Source: Eutreptiella sp. 'Long Island Sound 2002' (Eukaryota; Euglenozoa; Euglenophyceae; Eutreptiales; Eutreptiaceae). Taken from it: a stretch of DNA of 64,000 nucleotides. This document shows positions 38,271 through 49,079 of this stretch, in pieces. The translations under genes and the position numbers were made by a program. Below the pieces are notes generated by a model, which saw only the letters and a list, made by a program, of their open reading frames with translations, made no database searches and was not told the origin of the DNA. How positions within the stretch are numbered: the stretch's first letter is position 1; every line of letters begins with the position of its first letter. The DNA lies in contig OZ038383.1 in NCBI GenBank assembly GCA_964036045.1, forward strand, positions 63,245,725 to 63,309,724, written 5' to 3'.

Positions 38271-41200
38271 ACGGCATGAACCTTGACCCTCGTCTCCGTA
38301 AGCTCCTGCAGAAATATCGGGGGGTTTTTGGAGCGTTGCCCCCACCCTTGTCTTGCAAAAAGCTGGTCCAGATGGACCTCAAACTCAAACCAGAGTTTGC
38401 AGGGTCTGTGGCAAGACGGCGTCCGTAGCCTGTCTGACAATACCAAACCAACGAGATTGAACGCAAAAGCCCGGAATGTATAGATGCTGGCCCCGTCGAG
38501 GAAAATGAACACGGGGACGCTTTTGCACGGTGCATCCCCTCAATCCCCGGGTTGCTAACTGGGGGAATATCCCCGCTATTGTAGCCCCATTTTCCTTGTT
38601 GCTAAACCTGCCTCCAATGCTATACGCTTGGTCGTTAACTATGGTGAGGTCAACAAAAAGACCCAGAACCACTCAGGGAGCATACCAAACATCGAGAACA
38701 CCCTGGAGAGAATCCCCAAGTGCCGATTCAAAACCAAGATCCACGAGCGTAGCGGCCATTGGGAGGTAGACCTAACCGGAGCAGCCCAGGAGCTGCTCGC
38801 CTTTGTAACCCCTAAGGGCCGTGTCTTCCGCTGCAAGGTCATGCCCTCTGGGGTCGCGAATGTCCCTGCCCTCTTTCAAGAGCTGATGAACAAAATCCTA
38901 TATATGCTGAGACCCAGGCCCCTTGTTCGGGAATTGGTTTCCCGCTGGGCCAAAATGGAGGCACACATGGATGACGTGAGACTGGGTACCAATACCTAGG
39001 AGGAACACATCCTCCTGCTACAAGAGCTTTTCACTGTCTGTCAGGAATCCATCTCCACATCAAACTCCAGAAATGTGAGTTCATGCGTGAGCAGATGGAA
39101 TACCCAGGTTGGGAGGTTGGGTATGGCTGGTGGATACCAGCTGCATCGAAGATGCAATCTCTGCAGGACATGCAGATACGTGATGACCCCAAGAAGGGTC
39201 TGCACAACGTTCGGAGATCTATTGGCGCGTGAAAATTTTTGCGGTACCATATACACCATTTTACATATTGATCAGCCCCCTTGACTGACCTTATTAAGAA
39301 GACCAACCCTTGGCGGTGGACCGACAAGGAAGAAGCCTCTTTCTAGGAGTTGAAGAAGAAAATCTCCTCTACCAACTGCCTCTGGGTACCCTGCCTTAAG
39401 GGCAAGATAATACTCGTCATAGATGCCTGTGATGTAGGGGGGGGCTACCCTATACAGGTGGCATGAGCTTAACCCCGCTGAGGTGGCTCACTGCCAATTC
39501 CACACTTCAGGTTTGAACCGCGATGGTACTCTGAAGCATGACTACCCTCCGAATGAATGGGGTCTGGTGCACTTGTGCACTGAAACTAGAAGTGGAATCA
39601 AGCACAATTTGACTACAGTGCCTACGACCAGGCACTCCTGGCCGGGATGCTCGTGGTCTCTTCCCAGTCCCGACTACTTGGCACTACCCCTATTAAGTGG
39701 CTCTGTGACCAAGAGCCTGTGAAAACATTTCAGAAGGGTCCCCCTGTTGAAAAAGCGAAACTAAATCGACGGTGAACCTACCTCCGTCAGTTCAAGTTGA
39801 CTGTCAACCATATATAGGGTATAAAAAAACGATCTGGCTGACTATATATCTCGTCATAACTTCGATGCCCTCTTAGGTCAGAGTTCGACGGCGTTAGCAA
39901 AAGAGTCGTTTCAACACATGGATGTCCAGGTGGACCTGTCCATGCGCACTGCAGGTGTCTTGGAGGGTTTGAGTCTGAAAAACTAGCAGTCAGAGTATCA
40001 ATGTGTACTCGACTCCCTGAGTGATGGCCTAGAGGCATGCCTAATAGACTGCGACCCTTGGTATAAAGATAACCAGTATCTGTACTATGAAGACCGTATA
40101 GTTGCGCCTGACGCACGATTGGACGGTTGCCTTCATTGGGCACATCTCAGTTCACTTCAGACATGCTGTAACCGCTCTGTTGAACTATTCAGGGACCGTT
40201 TCTACTGCTGAATAACCTGCGTTGAACCTGGCTCCCAAATGCAGTCCATAGTGGACGCTTGTGGCTGCCACGCCAGCAAACAGACCAACTGACGTGACCG
40301 CAGACTGGTCTACAGTCTGCTGTGCAGTACTGTGGTAGCTATCTGTTGTACACGGATCCCATTCACCGTCTGCCTACGTTTGGTGGTTATGACAGTAGTC
40401 TGGATGTCACCTGTGGTCTCACCTGGTACACCCGGGTGTTCCCCTGCAACAAAAAGATCACAAGGGAACAGACCCTGAAAGTTTTGGTTGAACAATGGTT
40501 CGAACACTATCGGGTACCTAAGGAGGTGCACTCAGACGAAGATGTACACATGCGAAGTGATACCCGTTGGTACAAACGAGTACTGGACGCCCTGAACATG
40601 CATGTAACCACAGGTGTGCCCTACACTCACACTTCTAACCCTTTGTGCGAGAGACAGAACCGTGTGGTGGAGCAGGACCTGAGGATTCTGATGAAACAAC
40701 AACGTGCTAATTATTGGTTATGCTTGTTACCCTGGGCTGTCCTAACCATGAACTCTCATGAGACTTCCTCAATTGGCTATACCGCTCACGACCTATTCCA
40801 TGGAGGTCGTCCTGCATGGTTTCTCAAAACCCCCTTCCCTGAGGACTACAAGAGCAGCATAGGGGATTGGCTGCAACACAAGCAAGACCTGGCCAACATA
40901 GCTGGAGCTAACCTGAAAAAAGTTCTTGAGCGTGAGGACCAGGCGTAATCGCACGAGACGTCCTACGAGTTTCAAGGTAGGAGACCTGGTGCTGGTACAT
41001 CACTCGCGATTGCTCATTTGGCCCCGCAACTGTTTGCGGGACCCTTTCTTTGGGCCTTATCGCATTGTGAAGGTAAATGGATCCAGGATCCATGTGAGGT
41101 GCAGTGATCGCCTAGGTGGAGAGCTGCTGTGTGCACCTAAACAGCTGAGACATTACCACTCTTCTGAGGATTTGTCCTGGGACCAGTGCCGTCTGTCTCA

Positions 41201-41516
41201 CAGAGAAGTGGAGCGTATCGACCTAGAGAACGCTGCCAACCCTGACGAGGCAGACGAACTCGAAGAGATGACTGATGATGAGATGGCAGTCGATGGCTAC
41301 TACGTGGTTGCCGGTATCATACGCCACCAGTATAAACAGGGCTGCAAATTCGGTACCCTTTCGGATTGCTACGCGCTCACTGAGGCTACCTGGGAGCTAG
41401 ATGGGAATATCAACCCCATCTTTCGTTCCTACCTCGTTGAGAACAACGAGGGTCAGCTACTAAGCCGCGCTGAGACCCTGCCAGAGCGTAAGAAAAAAAA
41501 CCAATCTCCTTGTTAA
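38270..41516 (+). pseudogene. Ty3/gypsy chromovirus pol: RT - RNase H - integrase - chromodomain, decayed
   Basis: RT begins near 38290 (KYRGVFGALPPPL). VVNYGEVNKKTQN, GRVFRCKVMPSGVANVPALFQELMN and the catalytic box HMDD (near 38975) follow. Family consensus has Tyr/Phe-x-Asp-Asp here, so the first residue is changed. After that come the tether region (APLTDLIKKTNPWRWT), RNase H (VIDACDVG), a His/Cys integrase zinc region, and the integrase core (HSDEDVHMRSD, SNPLCERQNRVVEQ) at 40320-40948. The integrase C-terminus has FKVGDLVLVHHSRL. A chromodomain near 41285-41440 has YYVVAGIIRHQYK and EATWELDG. Stops are TAG or TGA, often where relatives have Gln or Trp; there are also frameshifts (G-run at 39437; near 39825; near 40320; 40945). 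Protease and gag are absent. Confidence 0.8.
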
Positions 41517-44500
41517 TATCCATTTGTTGCTCCTTACTGAACTGAGGAGGTTGCAAGCTTCAGGAGGCGGTGGTACTTCCCAGACATGCCCTCCTCCTGT
41601 TGGGAGGGTCGTCCGGGCCACTCCTGCAGGAGTATAGGCTCCCCCTGGAGGTACACTTCCCACCCACCGAGGAGAACAATACTGGGCATCATCCGAATAC
41701 CACCAGGCCGCTTATCATGTTTGCAGCCCAGTGGGGGTGATTCCTACTGCCCCTGCCTCCCACCATACATTAATCAGCACACTGTAGTGCAAAGAACGCG
41801 CCCACGCGCTGGACTAGGTACCCATGGGGTCAGATCCGTCCGACATTTCACCCTCCATACTGCGGGTCATCTGAGCACGCCGGCCTAGGTGAACAGGTTC
41901 TGTCCCTTCAGAACTCACAGTTGAGGCCCTTTACTCGCAACCCCCCGTGTTCCCCAACCCTCTTGGGGCAATGAGCACTATTGTGCTAACAACTAGCCCT
42001 ACTTAATGTGTGCCAGTACAGGTTCACAACACCGGTAGAGCTCCAGTGTCAGTGAGTGTACTAACGCCCGACCTCAATCGGGTTCGGACCTCCAAGCAGT
42101 TCCACATCCGCTGCTTTTGGAGCCCTGTCCCTGCCTGGGTTGTGCCCTGCACTCCGATGCGTGTGGTTTCAAGTGTGAGTGAGTGCCTTGTTCACCACGT
42201 GTTGCATAAGATATGCCCTAATGTAATGAACTTCGGGAACCCAACGGGGAACGGTGGCTTCCTGGCCCAGGGGCAAACGGCAAGCAAGGTGATGAAAGAC
42301 AAGGTATATCCGCCCTTCTTGGGGACATGCCTGCCCACAGTTAGGACCCCTAACTGGTCCAGACCCATGGAGCTCCTCCCGTCTTTTGCGGTGTTACCAT
42401 ACCCCTGAGGGTGCCACGTATGGTTAGGTGTGTCTCACTTCACTCTGCAGTGTGGCTGCCATCATCAGCCTTTACTGATGTTGGACAGAAGGTCCTAGTC
42501 AGCTACTGGTACCACTCCTAGGGCGCCCAACTTCTGTGCTGGCGCCTATCCTTCAGGAATACGGCAAAAGCCCTACCTAGTAAAGAGGGAGAGGGTGGCC
42601 AAGTGTGCTAAGGGCACACAAAACACTCATTTTTCTAGAGGCACAAAAAACTAACACACTTCCCTGCCCGCGAGGAAACGGAAGCGGAGCATGAGACACC
42701 ACTGCACCAAACTCACGAATGCCAGAACCAGCCTTCGAAGGTAGGTTGAGCACAACCACACTCAGTCCCTACCAGGCTTGCTGACCCTAACCCCTACACA
42801 CGCTACTCGGTGGCTGTGGCTCAGATTTTCCAGGCCCTAATGTCCATCCTTTGAAAAGACTAGCAAACACAGCGCCACTAGGCTGCTGTGGCCTGACTGC
42901 GACGCTCCGCGCATTTGTCTGACATGGCTCGAAGTTAGGAGTGCAATTGCTGTCCCTGTACATGGCCAAGTTGTTCAGAATCCCCATGTTCATTGTGTGA
43001 TCAGCGCCCTGTTTAGCTGGGCAAAAACCTTGCAGTTGTGCACCAATCACCCTTCCCTGTTTGCACCTGAGAGAGGCACATGGAGAGCAGTTTGGACCAG
43101 GAACCTAACACGCCTCGCTGTATTATAGGGTCTTCGACCTGAAAATACTTCACTATTTCCAAACTGCCCTATCAAGCAAGCAAGCTCTAAGGACTCCGCC
43201 TGTTCTCTTACAGAACGTAGAGCGGAGCCCCGGGTAACCTAACAAGAGTACTACCGCTAGCACAGCGCGTGGCGTAGTCCCTCTAGCGCATCGTGAGCAT
43301 GCAGCATGCAGGCAGTATCACCAGAGTCACCAGGGAACACCAGAAACAAACAAACTCTACCAGGAGGTGAGCTCCTCCCAGGGTTACTCACCTTACTCAC
43401 AATGCATTGTGTGAATGCCGAAGGACGACGAGCATGAGAACAACCCTAAGCGCTTAAACGACCCTACAACAATTTTGAGAAACCCCAAACGGTTAATGCA
43501 TCACGTGTATTTCACCTCTTTTCCTCTGTGACCTACAGGAGCAAAAACTAGATGAAGGGCACCAGCACGACGCAAAACGAAGGCTAACGTTTTAAGCAAC
43601 CCTACTTTGACGTCACGGCAAACACAAGCACACAGAGGTCTTTTCTTTGTCACCTGTGAACAGAAGGGGGTGTGAGGAAGAGCACAGGGAAAGCACAACG
43701 CGTGAACCCTTGAACTAAGCACATGCATCGGGAGCACTATGCTTACTCTAACCCTCGTGCGCGCTGCGTACTCCATTCGTGTGGCATATCTGTCATTTTC
43801 CGTTTGTCCTGTGGAGAGCTAACAGGGAGAGACCCCGCACCCCCAACACAAGCAACAGTGACAACCCTAGCGCTTTGACGAAAGGAACAACACGAACTCA
43901 ATGCATACGTGGGGAATGACAACAACATACACGAGAACCGGCTTTTCCGCTTGCTCCGTTGTGTGGTTGTTTTTTCATGCTTTCTTCATAAAGTTTATAA
44001 AATTGTTGATGCAATTGTGCAAAAATCTCCTTTGAAAACATTTGATACACGGCTCATTCCTTCATTCAGAGGACCCGTTTGGCTTCCGAGCCTTTTTTTG
44101 TGGGCGCGGCTCTGTTGTGCTTGTCTGTGACTATAAGGTTTGGACTGAAATGAACGATTTCTAACGTCTTTTTGTCAAATTTTGAGCGATTGGACCTCTT
44201 AAATCGCTAACCTTTCCGCTAAACTGCAGGATTCACACCCTGTAGGGTTCACCTTCTATGTTTTTCAGCTCCTGGGGTTTTTTTCACTCCATCAGGAGTA
44301 TTGCTCCGCCCTGACCCTTGCTCAGGACGCTTACTAAAACGCTGCTTACGCAGCGATTGCTGTCCACATTAGAGCGTTCGACCTTACCCTAGTGCGTAAC
44401 CATGTACAGTCTAGGTGCAAGGTCCTAGCTTCCTGCCCCTCTGACCCCAAAATATTACCAAATAGTTTCGTCGCGCGCCGGCAACGTTTGAGGAATGCCC

Positions 44501-44860
44501 CTTCGCAGGGACATCATACACGGTATATTACACTGTTTTTCAAGCGTACCAACAGTGTGATAAGCACTTATGAGCTGATGGGAATGTCATTTGCTGGTTT
44601 GAAGCATTGTCTGAGGTAGTTGCTGAGTCATTTGAGCCTTTCTCCCTGGTCCTATCAGCCTGATCAACTAGCACTCCAGTGCGGAGCCAGAAAAAGTCAA
44701 TACGAGGTTCTTTTTGGGGTCGTTGATCAAGGCCAAGCCATCCCCAATCCTTGGGAAGTAACGAGAACTAACACTTCATCATTGCTGAAGCTTTCACTAC
44801 ATTTTTCAAGGTAACTAGGGTTATAACCCTACCCCCCTCATGAAGTTCACCCCTACCACT
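41517..44860. other. Chromovirus 3' region, no confirmed gene (unit 1)
   Basis: 3.3 kb between the chromodomain and a purine tract. It holds only short ORFs, the longest being 42010-42408. There is no recognised domain. It could be a long untranslated tail or a ruined extra ORF. Confidence 0.4.
42010..42408 (+). CDS. Unassigned ORF, 132 codons, in both duplication units
   Basis: Starts PVQVHNTGRAPVSVSVLTPDL and ends FAVLPYP with TGA. The second copy is at 49581-49979. Its protein is unchanged between units, which is weak evidence because the units are nearly identical throughout. No family was recognised; the region could be a remnant of an extra retrotransposon ORF. Confidence 0.2.
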   Translation: MPVQVHNTGRAPVSVSVLTPDLNRVRTSKQFHIRCFWSPVPAWVVPCTPMRVVSSVSECLVHHVLHKICPNVMNFGNPTGNGGFLAQGQTASKVMKDKVYPPFLGTCLPTVRTPNWSRPMELLPSFAVLPYP

Positions 44861-45420
44861 CAAGTGAGGGGGGGTATCTTCATTCATGGAGGTTATACCG
44901 AAATAAAGTAGGCATTTCATGCCTAGGGCCTTGTAGGTTACGCCTAGTGGACTACGACCTCAGGGCCTTTATAGTCAACTGTTTGACCTACTTATTGTGG
45001 GCCTACGTTTAATTGATTCTGAATCCAGTCGCTTGGCCAAGCAGGCCAAGCCATATCCTGTGTCTGGCTGAACCTAAGTGCCTCTGACTCCTAACCTACT
45101 CCATTGCATGTCAACGTGTGCACATGAAGTTCTTGGGGCTATCCTTGACGCCAGACTGATGCCAGTTTTCACTAGAAAATCAGTTCCTTTGTCCATATGT
45201 GATTGAAGCTTTGTATTTAAGCCTGCACTCTTCCTTTGTGCAGCCCCTGCTTGCTACTTATGCTCTGAAGTGAAAGGATTATTTCCTGACTTTGATTTGG
45301 ATCCGGTATCTGGGCTGCTTTGTACCTGTCCTTTGTCATTTTGCGGTTTGGAAAATTCTATCAATCCATCCACCTATCAAATCTATCAATCTATCAAAAG
45401 CTCAGGAAGCAGGAACATCA
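44830..45420 (+). other. Candidate polypurine tract and 3' LTR-like segment (unit 1)
   Basis: A purine run, GTGAGGGGGGG (44864-44874), follows ACCCCCCTCA and can pair with it as a hairpin. Downstream are an AATAAA-like signal (GAAATAAAG near 44900) and a TATA-like TGTATTTAAG (near 45213), then tetranucleotide repeats (ATCTATCA) to 45400. This is the order expected of a 3' LTR, but no matching 5' LTR lies in the window. The second copy is near 52402-52990. Confidence 0.25.
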
Positions 45421-46123
45421 ACACAGGCTAGGCGAACCAGAAAGCGGTTCTCCTGGTAGCCCCAGCGGGCAATCATGGCCTCTTTGGGGAAGGATGTCGG
45501 CCAGCCGCCATGTTGTGCCCATGCTTTGGTGACTTGCTGGTGTGCAAGGCCTAGGGCGTGCTTGCGGTCCGGGAGGTGTAGGACCTGGTACCTGATGGCT
45601 GTGTTGGGTAGCGCCTGCATGAAGTATGCCAGGCACTGTGTGAACAGGGGGCTCCTTTCTGGTGCACTGGATTAGTCGGGCGAGGGGTCCCTCCAGTCGG
45701 CTTGGGGGTGCAATCTCGTTGTATTGGGTTGCCTCCATGAACCTGAGGTGTACGGTTGTGACTTCCAGGCATAAGGGTTCGCGCTTGCCGATTTTGGGGG
45801 TGGGGGGTCCAGCGTGGGCCATTTGGACTGATTTGCGGGGGTGTACAAGGAGGTGGGGGCATCTTGGTAGCCTGTGGTGAGCTGGAGAACGGCGGATGCT
45901 AGGTCGGAGGCTGTTGGCAGCCCTGTGTCTGCGAGCTGTGGTGGTGGGGGGCTGTGGTCAGGAGGTTGTAATCCGCCAGGTTTACTAGGGGGGAGCGTAC
46001 TGGGTATCGGGCGTTTGCTGAAATTTCCTGTGGCAGCCCAAATGCCAGCGAGAGGGTGACGAGGAGGTAGAGAAAGTGGCCAGGTGCTTCCCCATGGGAA
46101 ACCACTGTAATAAGTTGGGGCAT
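45402..46123 (-). pseudogene. 3' part of a decayed minus-strand gene, unit 1
   Basis: Protein-like text in several frames: GHFLYLLVTLSLAFGLPQEI, then LASAVLQLTTGYQDAPTSL, then KREPLCLEVTTVHLRFMEAT, then LFTQCLAYFMQALPNTAIRYQ to LACVDVPAS at 45402. At least three frameshifts, one at a C-run near 45652. No family was recognised. Both units share the lesions. Confidence 0.4.
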
Positions 46124-47700
46124 TTGGGCCTCTTAGAAGCTTTCTGGAGGACCTCTACTGGACCTGTCAGAGCTTCAAGATCCTAGACCACTGGGATATT
46201 TGCTCATATGTGGCTTATATTCCAAGCCTATGGCTTACTGCTAGAGTCTACTGCTCTTAAGTTCACTACAAAGAGCAGAGATCTAAGATACATTAGTAGC
46301 CATACATGAATAATCACATTCCATATGCTTATAATGTGATTTAATCATTTCTTATGACCTTTTAGAAGGTTCGAATGTATTAGAAGCTATTTTGAAGCTA
46401 TTTTGAAGCTTCAGATGGCCTGGTCTTTTGTCGCCGATAGAAAATTACGTAATGTTGACAGTGCCTGTGACAAGGTAGACTACTCAGAACGTTGTTAAAA
46501 TACAGCTTTTATTGCCTTTATAATCAGAATTTATTTTCACCTCAATTTGCTTGTTATTTAGGCATGTGAACCCGTATTACCGGACCAGCCAGTTGGTCCA
46601 GCCCAATGTTCGTTCACGACTTCGTCTTCTTGCTGTTGCCTGCCTTGTGCTTGCCAAGAGAGTCAATTGGAATGGAGGGATTCATTTGAAACAATTTGAC
46701 TTTCAAGTGCAAGACAAGGAAAAGGCTTTGATATGCACCCAAAGGACCCAAGCCAAAGCATGTTATTATTATAAAAGCCAAGTAATCAGAGTTCCGGCAG
46801 GAAAACGACCAGCAGAGCGACGCGCAGCAGCGGGGACAGCGAACGCTGTTCAAGTAAAGTGAGTTCCTCGCTTGAATTTATTGAAATGTTCAAAAAACTG
46901 TGAAGACTTGAAGGTATCCTTCCATGTACCTCCATAGAAGCTTCAAATAAATTCAATAACTGCGACAGCACAGCTCCAAGCGGGCGTCGCGCAAGTACGA
47001 CGACACCAGAGGCTTCAGGAGAGTTCGAAAAGGCGCCCAGAGGGTGTATACCATTGAGTTTGGTGATGAGTTTGAAGCATTTTAAGTTAAAAACAAGTTT
47101 CAAGATTTTGCTGAACTTCTGCAACACAAGATGACTTGCCAGAGCTTCAGAATGACGACAACGACTTCTACTACGACGACGTGTTGCGAGAGCGCTGCCA
47201 GCGAGCTTATGCAGGCTCTCTCTTGAGGCTCTTTGAGGCCTAGAGCCCTTGATTGTGTTGCTTTTGTTTGCTCAACTTTGCATGCTTGTTGGACTGACTT
47301 ATCAAGGCTTTTCTTCTCCTTGCTTAGGGTCCTACAAGTGACCCTATGTGAAGGGAAGGGACTAAGGGACGCTCCGTGACTACAAATCCCCGCCCCAGTG
47401 ACATTTGACCCTCTTTGGAGTCCAGAAGCTTTGAAATCTTTGTGATTTCTTCCATCTATTTGATTTCCTAAAAGACGGAAAATGTTGAAAATGGCCTTAC
47501 TCATTTTGCGCATATCTTCGCGCTGATGCGTCCAATTGCGCCAACGAAAGCGCCCTTGTAAGGTGGAGAGTGTCAACTTCAGAATACGCTCTTCACAATG
47601 TTTGAACTCAACAAGGGCTTTTACCCGTGATTTCTTCAAGATGACCCATGAGTCACTTTTTCCCCAACCCTCGAAAAACACTCAAAAATTGCATTTCGTG
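46124..47700. other. AT-richer stretch, unit 1, no gene supported
   Basis: Short repeats (GAAGCTATTTT twice near 46385) and TTCGAATGTATTAGAAG. A 193-codon minus ORF (47681-47100) is open in unit 1 only. In unit 2 a 10-bp deletion and substitutions break it, and it shows no domain. Confidence 0.4.
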
Positions 47701-47742
47701 TTTTACGCATATCTTCGGGCCAACGCGGTGGATGAATCCGGA

Positions 47743-48290
47743 TCAAGCATCTTTCAGACGCAGACAGTGATACTGTACCTTGGCATATTTCACTTTCCTG
47801 GAAGTTTCTTCTCTGTCATTTTTCTCATCCCTAACAACTTCACCCATGGATGCCAGTGGGGTCCCAGTGTTGTTTGTGGGCGGCGAGGGTGTATAGGGCG
47901 GCGGTGATGATGTGCTGGGCTTGTCCCTCGAGGACGATGTCGCGCTCCATGCCAAAGTCCTTAGGTAGATGGGCTGTGGGTTGGACGGTGAGGTGGGCCG
48001 GAGCGGGTTGGTGGGCCTTCCTTCCCACGTCTGCCGCCTGGGACCGTCTGTCTCCTGGGATGTGTTGGTGTTTGTGTTTTGGTGGGAGCGGTCCAAGGGC
48101 GAGGGACTCTATGCCGTGCAGGGGGATGGCGTGTTCACTGGACCCGCTGGGCAGGATGTATATGCCCCGGTCCCCACTGTGCCCAGGTACATGTTGCCCG
48201 TTATGGTCGGGGCCGGGAGCGGTTGGCGCAGGGGCGTGGTGCACAGGGTGGAGCAGGGCGGGTCCCGGTGCTCACATCGGGAGTGGTGGA
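47743..48290 (-). pseudogene. Internal part of the decayed minus-strand gene, unit 1, truncated by the duplication border
   Basis: RGIYILPSGSSEHAIPLHG and KDFGMERDIVLEGQAQHIITAA on the minus strand. The same segment in unit 2 (55402-55806) continues upstream past 55856, but here it is cut by the copied integrase. Unit 1 therefore holds a 5'-truncated copy. Confidence 0.45.
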
Positions 48291-48299
48291 TGCCCTGTT

Positions 48300-49079
48300 A
48301 CCCTGGGCTGTCCTAACCATGAACTCTCATGAGACTTCCTCAATTGGCTATACCGTTCACGACCTATTCCATGGAGGTCGTCCTGCATGGTTTCTCAAAA
48401 CCCCCTTCCCTGAGGACTACAAGAGCAGCATAGGGGATTGGCTGGAACACAAGCAAGACCTGGCCAACATAGCTGGAGCTAACCTGAAAAAAGTTCTTGA
48501 GCGTGAGGACCAGGCGTAATCGCACGAGACGTCCTAAGAGTTTCAAGGTAGGAGACCTGGTTCTGGTACATCACTCGCGATTGCTCATTTGGCCCCGCAA
48601 CTGTTTGCGGGACCCTTTCTTTGGGCCTTATCGCATTGTGAAGGTAAATGGATCCAGGATCCATGTGAGGTGCAGTGATCGCCTAGGTGGAGAGCTGCTG
48701 TGTGCACCTAAACAGCTGAGACATTACCACTCTTCTGAGGATTTGTCCTGGGACCAGTGCCGTCTGTCACACAGAGAAGTGGAGCGTATCGACCTAGAGA
48801 ACACTGCCAACCCTGACGAGGCAGACGAACTCGAAGAGATGACTGATGATGAGATGGCAGTCGATGGCTACTACGTGGTTGTCGGTATCATACGCCACCA
48901 GTATAAACAGGGCTGCAAATTCGGTACCCTTTCGGATTGCTACGCGCTCACTGAGGCAACCTGGGAGCTAGATGGGAATATCAACCCCATCTTTCGTTCC
49001 TACCTCGTTGAGAACAACCAGGGTCAGCTACTAAGGCGCGCTGGGACCCTGCCAGAGCGTAAGAAAAAAAACTAATCTC
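48300..49079 (+). pseudogene. Chromovirus integrase tail and chromodomain, unit 2 copy
   Basis: Second copy of 40730-41509, with the same frameshift at 48516 and the chromodomain near 48856-49010. The upstream core (first two Asp motifs) is missing because the duplication border falls inside integrase. Confidence 0.85.

Larger units (their letters stand above)
40727..48296. repeat. 7.57-kb tandem duplication, unit 1
   Basis: From GTTACCCTGGGCTGTCC in the integrase core to GTGGTGGATGCC. The next unit starts at once with the same GTTACCCTGGGCTG. Features are offset by 7571-7572 bp. Differences between units are scattered single bases and a 10-bp deletion in unit 2 (near 55168). Confidence 0.95.

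Noticed and set aside
47100-47681. 193-codon minus ORF in duplication unit 1
   Set aside because: Broken in unit 2 by a 10-bp deletion and other changes, with no domain. It is more likely a chance open frame.
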